From Sinonovacula constricta (Eukaryota; Mollusca; Bivalvia; Cardiida; Solecurtidae), in NCBI GenBank assembly GCA_007844125.1, contig CM017571.1, positions 1,494,077 through 1,558,076 of the forward strand: a stretch of 64,000 bases of DNA, given 5' to 3'. The notes under the pieces were generated by a model that was given only the letters and a program-made list of their open reading frames with translations, was not told the origin of the DNA and did not search any database. Positions 48,024 through 60,600 of this stretch are shown here, in pieces. Both the position numbers and the translations under genes were made by a program. The first letter of the stretch is position 1; every line of letters begins with the position of its first letter.

Positions 48024-49835
48024 GGTTGGGCTCTGAAAAACAAGATTATAAAATATTGAACATTTTTAAGTGAAATTTAAATTGTGTGCACATGGGAGTG
48101 CGTGCGTGCGTGCGTGCGAGCGAGCGTGCATGCGTGTGTGTGTGTTTGGGTTATGTGCGGGTGGGTGTGTGTGCGCGCGCGTGCTTGAGTATGTGCGTGC
48201 GTGCGTGGAGGATGTCCGGGTGGCTGTGTGTGCGTGCGCGCGTGCGTGCGTGTGTGCGTGTGTGCGTGTGTGCGTGGGGGATATGCGGGTCCGTGTGTGG
48301 GCGAGTGGGCCGGCATGCGTGCATGCGTGAGTGTAAACATGACAAACAACAGCACAATAACATTTTACAAAAAATGTCTGAACAAAACAGAGCGCACTTT
48401 ACGAGTAAGTTTAAACTCATACTTTTTTATTGTAAAACAGTTATTTTTTTCATGTTCTCGTGCACAAAATGTAGATGGTACTTTTGTTTACTAAAGTAGC
48501 TTGTAACTACAGCAACAATAGTAACTTAATAACTAGTTTATTCGATTGTAAGCATGGAATATGCAAAGTCCTAGCCCCATTGCCAAAATAATTTACAACA
48601 CCAATGTCTCAGATACTCTCATCCTAAAGAAAGGTTTTATACAAGTTATTCCATAAAACGATACAACATTTACCTGTGTATCCAATTTATTATTATCTGT
48701 GAGTTTTCATCATTTCGAAAACTGGATCTTGGAAACATTCATCATATATCAACATTGTTATCAATATTTTAAACTTGACCAAGGTGTCTCATGCATACCG
48801 TGTACAACCTCAATTTGATAATGTTTATATTATCAGCGATCCCACATCTCTTTGAATAGGAAATGCACGGTAAAGACTGACTTTAGATGCAGTGTTATGC
48901 AAAATTTAAATATTTTCGGAAAATACATAAACTATGTCTGTAAGGTCCGCGCACATTTAAAAATACATCACAGCCATCTTTGCAGAAATGCTTTCATAGC
49001 ATCTCTGAAGTGTTTATGGTCATGAGATTATGTTTCTGAACCCTGGATCGAAGGGTTCTATATTCAAACCCTAGCCCTGTCACGACAAGTTTTCAAACGG
49101 ATTTTATTAAAGATTCGGATGATTAATTCACATGCATAAGAAAAACGTGCAACAAACCAAGAAAATATTTATCACGTGGTTGAAGTGTTCTTGATCAAGT
49201 GGTTAAGGTTATTGACGCGGGATCGGAGGGTTATGGATTCAAACCATTGACCTGTCATAAGATTTGTTCATTGTTCAGGAATTATATTAAACGAACATTT
49301 AGCAAAAACAGAATATATTCAGGTTAACTATTGCTTCCTCACACCCAGATTTACAAATGGGCAACATCCATCTTGGATACAGCTAGAATATTGCGTTTCA
49401 TAATAAGTCATTAGCTAATTTGTAGTATTTCGGTCCAATATTTGAATGACATACTGCCTTTCACTTGACAACAAATGTGTAAAGTTGTATTCTTCAAGTG
49501 TGTAATTTTAAACCACAGTAGCACATACTTACGTAATAACATTGCTTTGTTATGTTTAAAATAAAATTCATGATACCGTTGTATACAAATAAACATTCGT
49601 TTTATTTGTGACTAGTTAAATATGGCGACTGAGGTATCTTAAACTAGTTAAAGGCGTCATCCGACAACTTGCAAAAATCTAATGCATGGAGGAATTACGC
49701 GTTATTCCTGCATAAAATCATAAGTCAAGGTAATGGCGATTTTGCACAGGACATCAATTGTAAGCCAGTATAAATCGTAAGCAAGCCGCTTTAATCATAA
49801 TGTTTACATTGCTATTGTATTGCGGCCGATCATAT

Positions 49836-50063
<228 letters not shown>

Positions 50064-50077
50064 CGACCGCAATCGAC

Positions 50078-50114
50078 CGCAATAGCTCAGGTGGTAGAGT
50101 GTCGGCTTGCGGAT
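50078..50114 (+). mobile_element. S1 SINE head fragment
   Basis: CCGCAATAGCTCAGGTGGTA plus the next bases to GGCTTGCGG, then broken off into atatata. It faces a 12-bp inverted S1-head remnant gctattg...cggcc on the far side of the microsatellite. Confidence 0.7.
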
Positions 50115-50189
50115 ATATATACACGTAATCCACTCTAACGTCCACATCTACTTTTAAGAGTACACCCTGTAGTGCTTTTTAATATGGTT

Positions 50190-50460
50190 GTAATAGCTTA
50201 GGTGGTAGAGCGTCGGCTTGCGGATCGGGAGGTTGCGGGTTCAAACGCCGGCCGCGTCAAACCAAAGACTTTAAAGTTGGTAGTAGTGGTTTCCCTCCTA
50301 ACGCTCGGGGCTAAGGGGACAGCATTACGCCTGACTCGTCGGTGTCAGTATAAGGGACCGGTCGGGTTCAGTCCCTGGGCACCTCATAAGTGCCCCTGTG
50401 ATATAATATAGAAATGTCGCTGCACATTATCGGCGCAACATTCCGGCTTATCCCATCCCA
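50190..50460 (+). mobile_element. S1 SINE, full length, at the start of block C
   Basis: Box A AGCTTAGGTGGTAGAGCGTC, box B GGGTTCAAACG, then the complete tail to CCGGCTTATCCCATCCC. Block A carries the truncated counterpart. Confidence 0.85.
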
Positions 50461-51008
50461 TCCCATATATACATGATCTAAAAAGTGGTCGCATACTTTT
50501 TCTTAGTTTGAAAATAGTTTACTATGTAGAGTGGCTAAGAAGGGAAAAAATATCTGTAATGAAAAGTCTGGTGTTATTTTTTACTTTTGCATAGATGTAT
50601 GATATCAATAAACAATGTTTCTTTGGACCTCTTTAGGTAACAATATTTTATTTGGTTGTTTGAGAGAGAAAAAATACTTAGTCAAAACTGTCGGGCTCCA
50701 CCTTTGAAAGTGTTTCGGCATAATAATAAGAAGAAAGTAACTTTATTCGACGAAATCGGAGTTCATCAAACAGTCTCTCTGTGTTTTGCTTGTAATTTTA
50801 AATCTGTTATCCCGATTTGTTGTTTATTCTGAAAGCGTTGAATGAATGAGAGCAGGCTTTATCTGTAATATTGAACTTTGTCCCGGATGTTTTGAAATAT
50901 AGAAGTTTAATTTAAACCAGTATAACAACATATACATGATTATAAAAGGTAAACGAATTTTACGGACTAGAGTGTCTCGCTTACTTCGACTACGCTTGAT
51001 ATCGGTAT

Positions 51009-51404
51009 CAATCGGAACACCTCGGGTAATTCCGTCCTCGGGACAATCATCCCTCGGATGTATCTGGTGCAATGATACTTAATGAAATCACGATCGTTTT
51101 GTTCGCCGGAATTCGGAGGAAGAATATGCCTAAAATGTAGTACGCACAAAACATGAATAATAGTATTGTTTGACAGCTGCTTGTCTGCTGCGGTGGGTAA
51201 ATTAAACCTAGATGATTTAAAATTGAAGCCCCCACAAATTGAAGTTTTACAGGCTTTATACTGCGGTGAGCTTTCATCCGAGCTGCCATATTTGTTTTGA
51301 CGTCTGTAACAAAAGCAGTCCCATTTACGGAAATGGCCCAGGTGATCCGACTTCCTACATACATCCGAGAGATGATTCGTGAATTATCCGAGGTGTTCCT
51401 ATTG
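51009..51404. mobile_element. M1 element in block C
   Basis: A 396-bp copy bounded by CAATCGGAACACC and an altered TTCCTATTG, flanked by TATCGGTAT and TAGCGATAT. The duplication has decayed at two positions, as expected for a shared ancestral insertion. Confidence 0.8.
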
Positions 51405-51509
51405 TAGCGATATCTGCCAATTTGCCTAGACAGCACAAATTATAAACATTTCGCTTTAAGGACGATTTCTACAGTAATAATCCTTTCACAGAATTTTTCT
51501 AATTTTTTG

Positions 51510-52170
51510 ATATACGAAGAAGAATTCAATGGCGAATTCGAAAATGAAAAGAAAAATAAGTTTGTTGGGCTACTTTTTTTAGTAAAAATGAAGTTTCCAT
51601 GGTAACCAATTTGGTGAAATCTTACAAAGTGGCTCAATTTATTTAAGTCACTTAAAAATATTCCAGATATTTTACACAACCATAACAAACATGAGTTTGC
51701 ACACAAAATAACTTTATTTTATGTTATACTTCAGTAATTATTATATCCATCTGTACATTTTTAAGCACAATAGATGCCATTTTGAAATTCCTCAAAGGGT
51801 AAAAATAAAAGAAAAAACACACATGTTCTGCAAATAAATAAAGATAAAATAATAATCCTTTCATAGAATGTTTCTATTTTTTGATATCCATAGTAGAATT
51901 TAATTGCGAGCTCGAAAATGAAAAGAAAAAGTAAGGTTGTCGGGCTACTTTCTTTTAGTAAAAATGAAGTTTCCGTAGTAACCAATTTACTAAAACTGTA
52001 AAAAAAATCATAAAACTTCTTTTTAGATATCTAGAATTCATGTTATGCTTTGCTCACTTAATTAGACACAAAATATAGCACAAATTTATCTCAAAATATT
52101 GAAAAATAATGTTTCTGTGTTCATTTTGAAATGTCCGAATAATATTCAACTATCTTCTTTTTGAAGAGTA
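51510..52170. repeat. Block C-specific segment with internal direct repeats
   Basis: Two copies of a ~120-bp segment (AATGAAAAGAAAAATAAG at about 51542, variant at about 51917; shared gtaaaaatgaagtttcc) about 375 bp apart. Absent from block A, where the flanks meet at 41930. Confidence 0.7.
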
Positions 52171-53147
52171 AAAGTCGGCGATTATCTCCCCTAGATACGC
52201 TTAAATGATGCGCAGAAAACGTCCTTAAGTGTTCATTTTTTCCAAATCTATAAATTAGCACGATGGGAATTTCGGCTAGTGATAGATATCGACGTTAAAG
52301 CCGATTAGCATTATGATCATGCAAAGTGATTTTAAAAGTCAGTGGCCACGAGGCTTTCTTAGTTAATAAAAGCTAATTGTGCAGCGTTGTTTGGTTAGAA
52401 AATATTTTTTGAAATGGCAAATCAACCTAATAGGACATACCTTTGAAAAAGATTTCGATCAAAGTTGAATTGATCCGGCGCAAAATCTCTACGGGGTAGC
52501 TTAGCCATTTTTGTATTTTTTATAACTTTTTAGACATAATGCTGAAAATCTGTTTCTATACAGGTCCAGGTATGCTGACACGAATCTGCCGTTACTTTTG
52601 AACTATCCCTGTGCGTTTCGACATACAGGCCGCTTTACGGAACAGGTGCGCATGTACACGTTTTTTTTTTCGAACCATAGATCTCCAATTCCGCAAGACA
52701 TTTCCACCGATACTGGATTCGAGCGCTTTTCACACAAAAAACGCCTTGTGGCTAAGTTTGTGGTAAGGTTTAGAGCTAAAATGATTTGACCAAACATGGG
52801 CAAAAAATCGTGTAAACTAAGTAATGATTAGATATGTCAAAAAACTACGACGTTATTCTAAGCATATATACATTTTCTAAAGCAACTTAAAACTATCACA
52901 AATTACAAAGTAGTAAAGAAAACATCTGTTTAAAACCTATCAATCATTTAAAAGAATTGTTCAGTTTGCGAAACCGTTTATTAATTTTATGAAACAATGA
53001 CAAAATGCTGTCAGAGGATTATGTTAAAATCACATTCAATACAAAAAAAGCCAGACACTATACTAATCTGTCCTTTGATATGGAAATATAAAGAACTCAG
53101 TTGAACGGTTTTAAATATTGTATTTGCAGTGTGTTCAACTCCCTCTA

Positions 53148-54422
53148 CTAGGGGCACACGACATTGAGGCTTGTTTCACGATGAGGCGAGACACGACCTG
53201 TACATTGGCACCGTCCAAATCCAATCTTCCAGACTTCGCAAATGTCGACCAGATCGGTAATTTTGTAAAACTGTCCTTCGGTTTCAGTAGACAAGATCCC
53301 ATGTCTGTCCTCATTCACGTGTGGTTTTGTTTGGAAATAACGTATAACAGGATTTTCAGCATTCTCAGTATGCTTTCCAATGTCTTCTTGTAGCTGGTTA
53401 GGGAAATCAGAGCAGGTTGAAGCCTGGTTAAGCTTAACATTATACTGGATGTCCCCAAATATTAGGCCAGGAAACGTTGGTTGAATGTAATGAAAGCTGA
53501 AAATGAGTTCAGAACTTATTCCAGCAATATATGCATTACAGGAAGATCCAAGAGTTAATTTCTTTTTCGCTCGATCAATTTGGAAGCACTCTTTCGCTGT
53601 GTAGATGCCGGCTGAATCTCCGTACCAGAAGACAAATTTTGTGTTATTGCTGGTTTCGCTATCGTATTGGATTTTCATCCGACGATCAAATGTCTCCTGG
53701 CGCAAGTCGTAAATGGTTGCCAATCTGAAGAGACTGACATCTTCCAATGACGAAGCTGGGGCATGGAAGTCGAATATTTTGTGACTGAAGTACACACTGA
53801 CGTTTTGAAAGTACTTTTCATCGTCATATTTTGCCGGTAGGATAGAGTGCGGAACTTTAAAGTTGATCGAACCATCTGGATTTCTTTCATACTGGGTAAA
53901 CAGAAAGATTACAATGGTGAATGCAAAGATAACCATCCAACCCACAGTATTACAAATGTGTAATAGCATATGCCACCGAGAATTGCTACTACTGTCCGAA
54001 TTGCAACAACAGGGCCATACCACTTTGACTGCAGCAGCAAATATTGTCACCCCTGCCTTTACAAGCTGGGGGTAACTTATTGCCTCTTCCCTGCAAAAGA
54101 CGATGACAGCACTCAGTATGATTTGCGGCACTTCTGCAACCCAGATCGTTAAAAATGTTACAATAACGTGTTGAATAATTGGACTACTCTCAGAGCAATC
54201 GCTGCATATGTTGGGCGCTCCGAGAAGGAATGTTAGTGTGCGTATTATGGTGAACGCTAACAACCAAGAAATTAAATAATCAGGCGGTCGTCCTTGGACT
54301 AGGCCTTGCTTTGTGTGTGCGGCGTCGGCGAAGAAAATCCAACCGCTAATAATAGCAGCTACTTCTATCAAGGTACAGCATACAATCAAAAGGAAACCGA
54401 ACTTATCTTCTTTCAAGCACAT
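53148..54422 (-). CDS. Multi-pass membrane protein of unknown family, copy C
   Basis: A single 424-codon exon from the ATG at 54422, which aligns with copy A's start region. A longer reading from 54467 would run through the gttcttcag acceptor and is rejected. Same plan as copy A: hydrophobic segments at roughly 10-30, 47-62, 84-106, 113-135 and 150-172, a Cys-containing patch reduced to CCCN, then the ~240-residue C-terminal domain. The C-terminal domain from NPDGS on is almost identical to copy A (few substitutions, e.g. KPHVNEDRHG for KTHVNEDRHV), whereas the membrane half agrees at only about 60% of residues. The six-Cys run of copy A is lost. The conserved poly(A) signal is at 52977-52982. 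Confidence 0.8.
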   Translation of the reverse strand: MCLKEDKFGFLLIVCCTLIEVAAIISGWIFFADAAHTKQGLVQGRPPDYLISWLLAFTIIRTLTFLLGAPNICSDCSESSPIIQHVIVTFLTIWVAEVPQIILSAVIVFCREEAISYPQLVKAGVTIFAAAVKVVWPCCCNSDSSSNSRWHMLLHICNTVGWMVIFAFTIVIFLFTQYERNPDGSINFKVPHSILPAKYDDEKYFQNVSVYFSHKIFDFHAPASSLEDVSLFRLATIYDLRQETFDRRMKIQYDSETSNNTKFVFWYGDSAGIYTAKECFQIDRAKKKLTLGSSCNAYIAGISSELIFSFHYIQPTFPGLIFGDIQYNVKLNQASTCSDFPNQLQEDIGKHTENAENPVIRYFQTKPHVNEDRHGILSTETEGQFYKITDLVDICEVWKIGFGRCQCTGRVSPHRETSLNVVCP

Positions 54423-54936
54423 GGCTGGGCATCTGAAGAACAAGATAAAAAAAATATTGAAAAACAAAGTGTGCTATAAGTGAAAGTGACAGTTTTAAAG
54501 TGTGTGTGCGCGTGGGCGTGCGTGAGTGTGTGTTTGTTGTGCGGGTGCGTGTGTGGGCGAGTCGGCCGGCGTGCGTGCATGCATAAGTGTAAACATGACA
54601 CACAAACAATAGCACAATAACATTTTACAAAATAATGTCTGAACAAAATAGAGCACACATTACGAGTAAGTTTAAACTCATGGGGTTTTATTGTAAAACA
54701 GTTACTTATTCATGTTCTCGTGCCCAAAAGTAAATCCTATTTTTGTTTGCTAAATTATCTTGTAACTATAGTTTCAATAATAACTTAATAACTAGTAAAT
54801 TTGATTGTAAACATGGACTTTGCAAAGTCCTAGACCCATTGCCAAAATAATTAACACCGATATCTCAGATACCCTCATCTTAAAGAGAAGTTTTATACAT
54901 ATAATTCCATATAACGATACAGCATTTACCTGTGTG

Positions 54937-57900
54937 GAAATTAGCGGGGTGATTATGATATAATAAAATTAAGTAAAAACATTGCATATTGACAAAATCA
55001 ATATTATTACAACAACTCTGACATCCTTTTTATTTAACTCTTCTGTCTTATTTTTGTTCTCCATATAGATGGATATCAATATTTTTTGTTGATCGATTTG
55101 TTGAGACAGAGTATGTATAAATATGAACTTAACTCACACAAAAAGCCAAAATAAAGACTACAAAGCTTATAAAGAATACACACATCTGCTATGGGGTTTC
55201 AAGATTTAAATACTTAAATAACAACTGGGTGCCGTTACTTCTACACTATTTCTTTTAATACAGCTCTCTAGCAGACCGTTATAGGTATATCAAAAATTTG
55301 ATCATTTGACCGCTGTATACCACTACTGGCCTCCTTTATATATAAACATGGGTAAACCAGGTTAGGTTATGACAAGCAATAACAGATTCTTTTCTAAAAG
55401 AGACAAACTTCACACCTTGGTCAAGTGGATGGTCACTTGTCCTGGAGACAATGCTTTGCCGGTTCAAACCCACACCAAAACATCTTCTAGATTTAAACAT
55501 AATACTCTGTACATCTGAAGCACCTTGTAAGCACATGCTGGTATATTATTCACCTCGTCTTAGAATTAGCCGCTAGTAATTTCATAACAGTCTCCGAAAT
55601 CTCATATGATTTTCTGTTTTAAAAGATATTCATTATTAAAATTGCAACGCACTTATAATAGATGAAAAAAAAATTTGAGAAACATTTAATTACTTTTTTA
55701 AAAGTCTTTTTTAGGAATGACTAGTTAAATAATGCTCTTTACGTAGTAAGAATCATGTCTAATAACTTCTGATTTCTTAGCGTCTTCGTTCTTTTATCTA
55801 TAAAACTGATTTTTTATTCATAGTGTTATACTTTAATATGACATTTTTAGTGACGCGCAGAAGCGCGATGCCTATATATGGAATACTCACTGAAATTTGC
55901 ACATGGGGAAAGTATGTTTAACGGACTTTCTAACCCTGATGAGATACAGGTCCCAATTCAGTAATTTATTTATATATATTTATCTAATTTTTTTAAAAAT
56001 TTATTTTCGTATTTATTTTTGTCCGTAAATTTCATTCAAACATAGCAGAAAACGAAAGATTTGGGTTTATTTCTTTTTGTTATGAAAATTTCGAAACCTT
56101 TGTTAACTTACGCAAGTAAAGAGGGTTGCTATTCCGTACATCCTTTGATGTCCGGGCTGCATGTTAACAAATTGAGATTATGTATTAGCAACGAAATAGT
56201 CCGTAGCCAGAAATAGCTTGTTCTGAACAATCCATTGAGAAGGCACGGTAAAAACTGACTTTAGATACATTGTTATGCTAAATTTAAATATATTCGCAAT
56301 ATACATAAACGATGTCTGTAAGGTCCGCGCAAATTTTAAAATTGCGCAGCCAGCTTTGCAGGAATGCCTTTATAGCATCTCTGAAGTAGTTATGGTCAAG
56401 AGATTGTTTCTGAACCGTGGATCGAAGGGTTTCAGATTCAAACCCTAGCCCAGTCATGACAAGTTTTTAAACGGATTTTATTAAAATTTCGGATGATTAA
56501 TTCACATGCATAAGAAAAACCTGCAACACATCAAGAAAATATTTATGGCATGGTTAAAGTGTTCTTGTTCAAGAGGTTTAGGTAATGGACGCGGGGTCGG
56601 ACGGTTTTGGATTCAAACCCTTGACCTGACATGAGATTTTGTTCATGGTCCAAGAATTTTATTAAACGAACATTTTGTAAAGACAGAATATATTCAGGTT
56701 ACCTATTGCTTCCTCACACCCAGATTTACAAATGGGCAAAATCTTGGATACAGCTAGAATATTGCGTTGCATAATAAGTCATTAGCTAATTTGTAGTATT
56801 TCGGTCCAATATTTGAATGACATACTACCTTTCACTTTGAAAACAAACTTTGTTAAGTTGTATTCTTCAAGTCAGTGTGTAATTATAAACCACAGTAGCA
56901 CATACTTACGTAATAACATTGCTGTGTTACAACAATAGTTTCTTTAGAATTGAGGGCATACCAGATTGTTCTGTTTTTATTGTTTCTCTCAGTATATCTT
57001 TATCCATATCAATTTAAATGTGCGCGGTAGGTTACGTTCAAGGAAATAAAAACATTGTTCTTTGTAAACATAATCCAGAAACAAAAATACTTCCAAACAA
57101 AACATCTTTGAAAAAAAAAGATACTGAGAAAAAAAAGAGTACCATGGTCCAGAAATATGCAACATGAACAATAATCATCAGTGTAATTTGAGCATGCTGC
57201 ACGTGTGCATTTTCTGCTTGTACTCTTTAGTTCTATAGTTAATTCAACTTAATTGTAATAATGTTGGCAACTTTTTTCTACTTCCATGTATGTAACATCT
57301 TAGAAACAGACCCGGATTTACCGGGGGCGAGGGGGCCATGGCCCCCGCCTGCCGATACGGTCAAACATTTTTTCTCGACCATATCTAATGAGCAATGGCC
57401 TGATCACACAAATTTTTGTAGACCGTTTAGAGATAATCATGGGTATCTCTTGCTCTCAGACTGTCATATGCTTATCCGCTCGAGCGATAATTAAGGCCAC
57501 AACTTCTCTTGATACTACGTAATCCGCAAAGTTGGGTTAGTAGTTCACAACATAATTCCAGTAACGACGGAGATACATCTTGATGACCATCAATAAAAAA
57601 GACACATGTGGCAAAAACGAATGAAAGCAACATCGATTGAGCATTGATCAACTTTAATCTTGCAAGTTGGCTTAAAGTGACACTGGCTACCTTACTTTAA
57701 ATTGATGTTAACGTAACTATGGTAGCTCGATTTGCTCTTTCTTAATTATAGTATACGTATGTGTTTATGGAACTTGTAAACATAAAAGCATTTACTTATG
57801 AATTAAATAGATGAACAATACACGTACACTTACATTTGGCATTGGAGACTAGCTAAATTAAGTGGAAACAAATTTTAAAACTTTACCTGAAATGAATGCT

Positions 57901-58853
57901 CGATCAATGTAACAAGGTAGGTAGATAATCACTTTTCCGGAAAAGCACATTTAAGCTGATAAATTCTTGCTTAAACACTCATTGTGTGACACTGCGAACG
58001 GTTGTACAATGTGTAACACGCTTAAGAATATATAAACTAATGCAATGAATATACTTCACTCCATTGTCGACTATTGCACGTCTAGTTAACCGAGATCCAT
58101 ATCTCTTATGAAATAGGCAAAGGATCATCTTACACCAAACCACACGCACCGCCTTGCAACAATGTGAGCGTCGCACTTGGACAATTTATGTTTAACTTCC
58201 AGGTATGAATACGTTCATTGCATTCCACGTTATTATCTTCCGTCCTTTATCTTCTAAATCTTGTTCAATATACGCGTGAAGGACATTCCCTCACCTTTGA
58301 TTGTTTCAAACTTAAAACCCATCTAGTCTTTCCAAAATCCAAATCTTGGTATATGTTGGAAGACTGAAAGGACTTAGCCAAATATTCATATTGACGGTTG
58401 TAGTAATTATCTGCCTGTTTGCTAAATTACTTTATATAGGGCTTCTGCTGGTAAGTGGCACCGATGAAGCGCCGACATGAACATATGTCGCCTGACATAT
58501 TTACAGGGAAAAAGTTACAATATGTTTATGACATATGCGTTTTAAAGGAACCGAATTCTTCAATTATTAAAACCTTGGATTTTTTAATATAACAACTGTA
58601 AGTCATGTCCACAGGTAAATATAATTAGGTAAATATTTGTATATTTTGTCTCTCATATAAAAACATGCTACGTAATAATTAACAATGAAAAAAAACAACT
58701 TTTTTTTCCTGTTAACGTATTTACAATAGTGCATGACAAAGCAATATAATCATCTAGATAAATAGCGATTGGAATATGGTTATTGAATAGTACAAAGGTT
58801 ATGTTCAATATATGTCTGCGACCAAATTCACTAACTATGATGATGATGATGAC

Positions 58854-58892
<39 letters not shown>

Positions 58893-59480
58893 AGTGGTGA
58901 TGATTATGAGGAGGAGGAGGAGGTGGAGGAGGATCCACAACGAGCTATGTAATGGAAGTAACCAACGAGCGATTGAAGTTTCCATGCTTCTTACAATGAA
59001 TGATAGATTGTGTATAAACTGTCATTTAGATTGAAAGCAAAAACTAATACACCTAACCATGTATTTATTTGCAGTTCAATCCATGCCGACCGGTTTGAAT
59101 TTTCATGCTTTAAGCAGCTGTTATGATACTAGAGGGTATTGCCAACGCAAATTTACAAAACAGAAACTAATACACACACACAAACAACAAATCGTTCTAT
59201 AGGTTAGTTTCTGAAAAGATCTCAAATTGCCACGGAGTTCACTGTCATTCATTCAGTATGTTTCATTTATTATGCGCGCAGCTAAAATGTTCTATATGTC
59301 GACCCATTATTACTGGTTGTGGTCTGTAAGCAAGATCACAAGATACCTCTCACGCTTTTTACTTAACTTTCCATAAGATATCCATTATATGATGTATGTC
59401 AATATATGATCACTTGTGCCCAATTTACACCTCAAGAAACCTTAGTTGATTCTTCCCAATCTTGCATAACATGTCCATTC
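54937..59480. other. 5' flank of copy C and intergenic space
   Basis: 54937-56235 is C-specific and includes a box-B-like ggttcaaacccacacc near 55460. 56240-56930 again resembles A/B flank. 56940-57250 resembles 60225-60540. A 16-bp perfect palindrome GGGGGCCATGGCCCCC lies at 57331-57346. A (GAT)n/(GAG)n tract is at 58836-58931. No exon was recognised. Confidence 0.4.
58836..58931. repeat. (GAT)n and (GAG)n microsatellite
   Basis: About 18 GAT-like units, a short spacer, then GAG repeats. Open frames across it are Met/Ile runs and not coding. Confidence 0.9.
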
Positions 59481-59488
59481 AAGTGTAC

Positions 59489-59746
59489 CGGCCGCAATAG
59501 CTCAGGTGGTAGAGCGTCGGCTTGCGGATCGGGAGGTCGCGGGTTCAAACACCGGCCGGGTCTTTAAAGTTGGTAGTAGTGGCTTCCCTTCTACCGCTCG
59601 GGACTAAGGGGACAGTATTACGCCTGAATGGTCGGTGTCAGTATAATGGATCGGCAGGGTTCTGTTCCTTTCACCTTATAAGTGCCCATGTGCTATAATG
59701 ATAGAAATGTCGCTGCACAGTTACGGCAAAAATGCCGGCAAATCCC
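59489..59746 (+). mobile_element. S1 SINE, full-length reference copy
   Basis: GGCCGCAATAGCTCAGGTGG opens a tRNA-like head with box A and box B (GGGTTCAAACACC), then the tail ending in gccggcaaatccc. This and 50190-50460 are the best preserved S1 copies. Confidence 0.85.
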
Positions 59747-59799
59747 AAATCGGTATATCGCAATTATGTGTTAGACGTTTATTAATTCAATTAACGTCC

Positions 59800-60600
59800 A
59801 GCACAAGAAGAAAGCAGCATTTTTATCATGCTAGACGTATACGTGGCCAATAGGTTTATGTTCTGGACTCGGGTTCGGAGGGTTCTGGGTTCAAACCAAA
59901 GAGCTGGCATCAGATTTTAGTTCATTATTTTCACGAACAGTTTGCACCAACAGAATATGTTCAAACTAATTATTACTTTATTGATCACATTTATACCGAT
60001 AGATGTTCTATATATAGCATTATCCATCTGGGATAATACTAAAAAGTTGCTTTTCATAATAAGTCATTTAATATGTTGTAGTATTTCGGTCTTATATTGA
60101 ATAACATATTACCTTATACATGACAGGAACTTTTGTTAAATAATTTTTTAACGCAAGTTCAATGTGTAATTATAAACCACATTAGTAAATTTTTACGTAA
60201 TAACTTTGCTTTGTTAGAACATTTTTTCCATCGTGATCATGACAAGCCAGGTCGTTCTGTTAACAGTTTCTCTCAGTTTTTGTCTTTTCCACTTTAAAAT
60301 GCGTGAAGTGGTTTAATGTTAGCAAACACTAGACTTTGTCCTTTGTGTAAATAACCCTGATAACAAAAATACTTCCATGCAAAACATCTTTGATAATAAA
60401 CAATAAAATACTGAGAAAGAAAAAAAAAACATACTTTGTTCCTAAAAACTACTTCGCGAACAATACTGATATAAAATGCTAGGCTGCTGTGAACGTGCAT
60501 TTTCTAGTTGTACACTTCAATTTTAAAGTTAATTTAATTATTTTGCCATTTTCTTTCCTTCTAAATATATAACATCTTTAAAACCTATTCAGCTGGGTTT
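59800..60600. repeat. Block D: decayed copy of the membrane-gene 5' flank
   Basis: Shares, in order, ggttcaaacc box, cagaatat-ttca, taataagtcatt, gtagtatttcggtc, acaaaaatacttcca and tgcattttct with 56540-57230. About 70-75% alike; no gene body follows, so it is a relic of a fourth unit or an older flank duplication. Confidence 0.6.

Larger units (their letters stand above)
50190..56930. repeat. Segmental duplication block C
   Basis: Order is as in A, but with an extra ~660 bp at about 51510-52170 and an extra ~1.3 kb at about 54937-56235 in the 5' flank. Identity to A is very high from 52176 to about 53870 and clearly lower (roughly 85-90%) upstream of the gene. Confidence 0.8.

Noticed and set aside
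53148..54467. 439-codon version of copy C starting at 54467
   Set aside because: The first 15 codons would read through a T-rich splice acceptor that is conserved in copy A; the ATG at 54422 aligns with copy A's start region.
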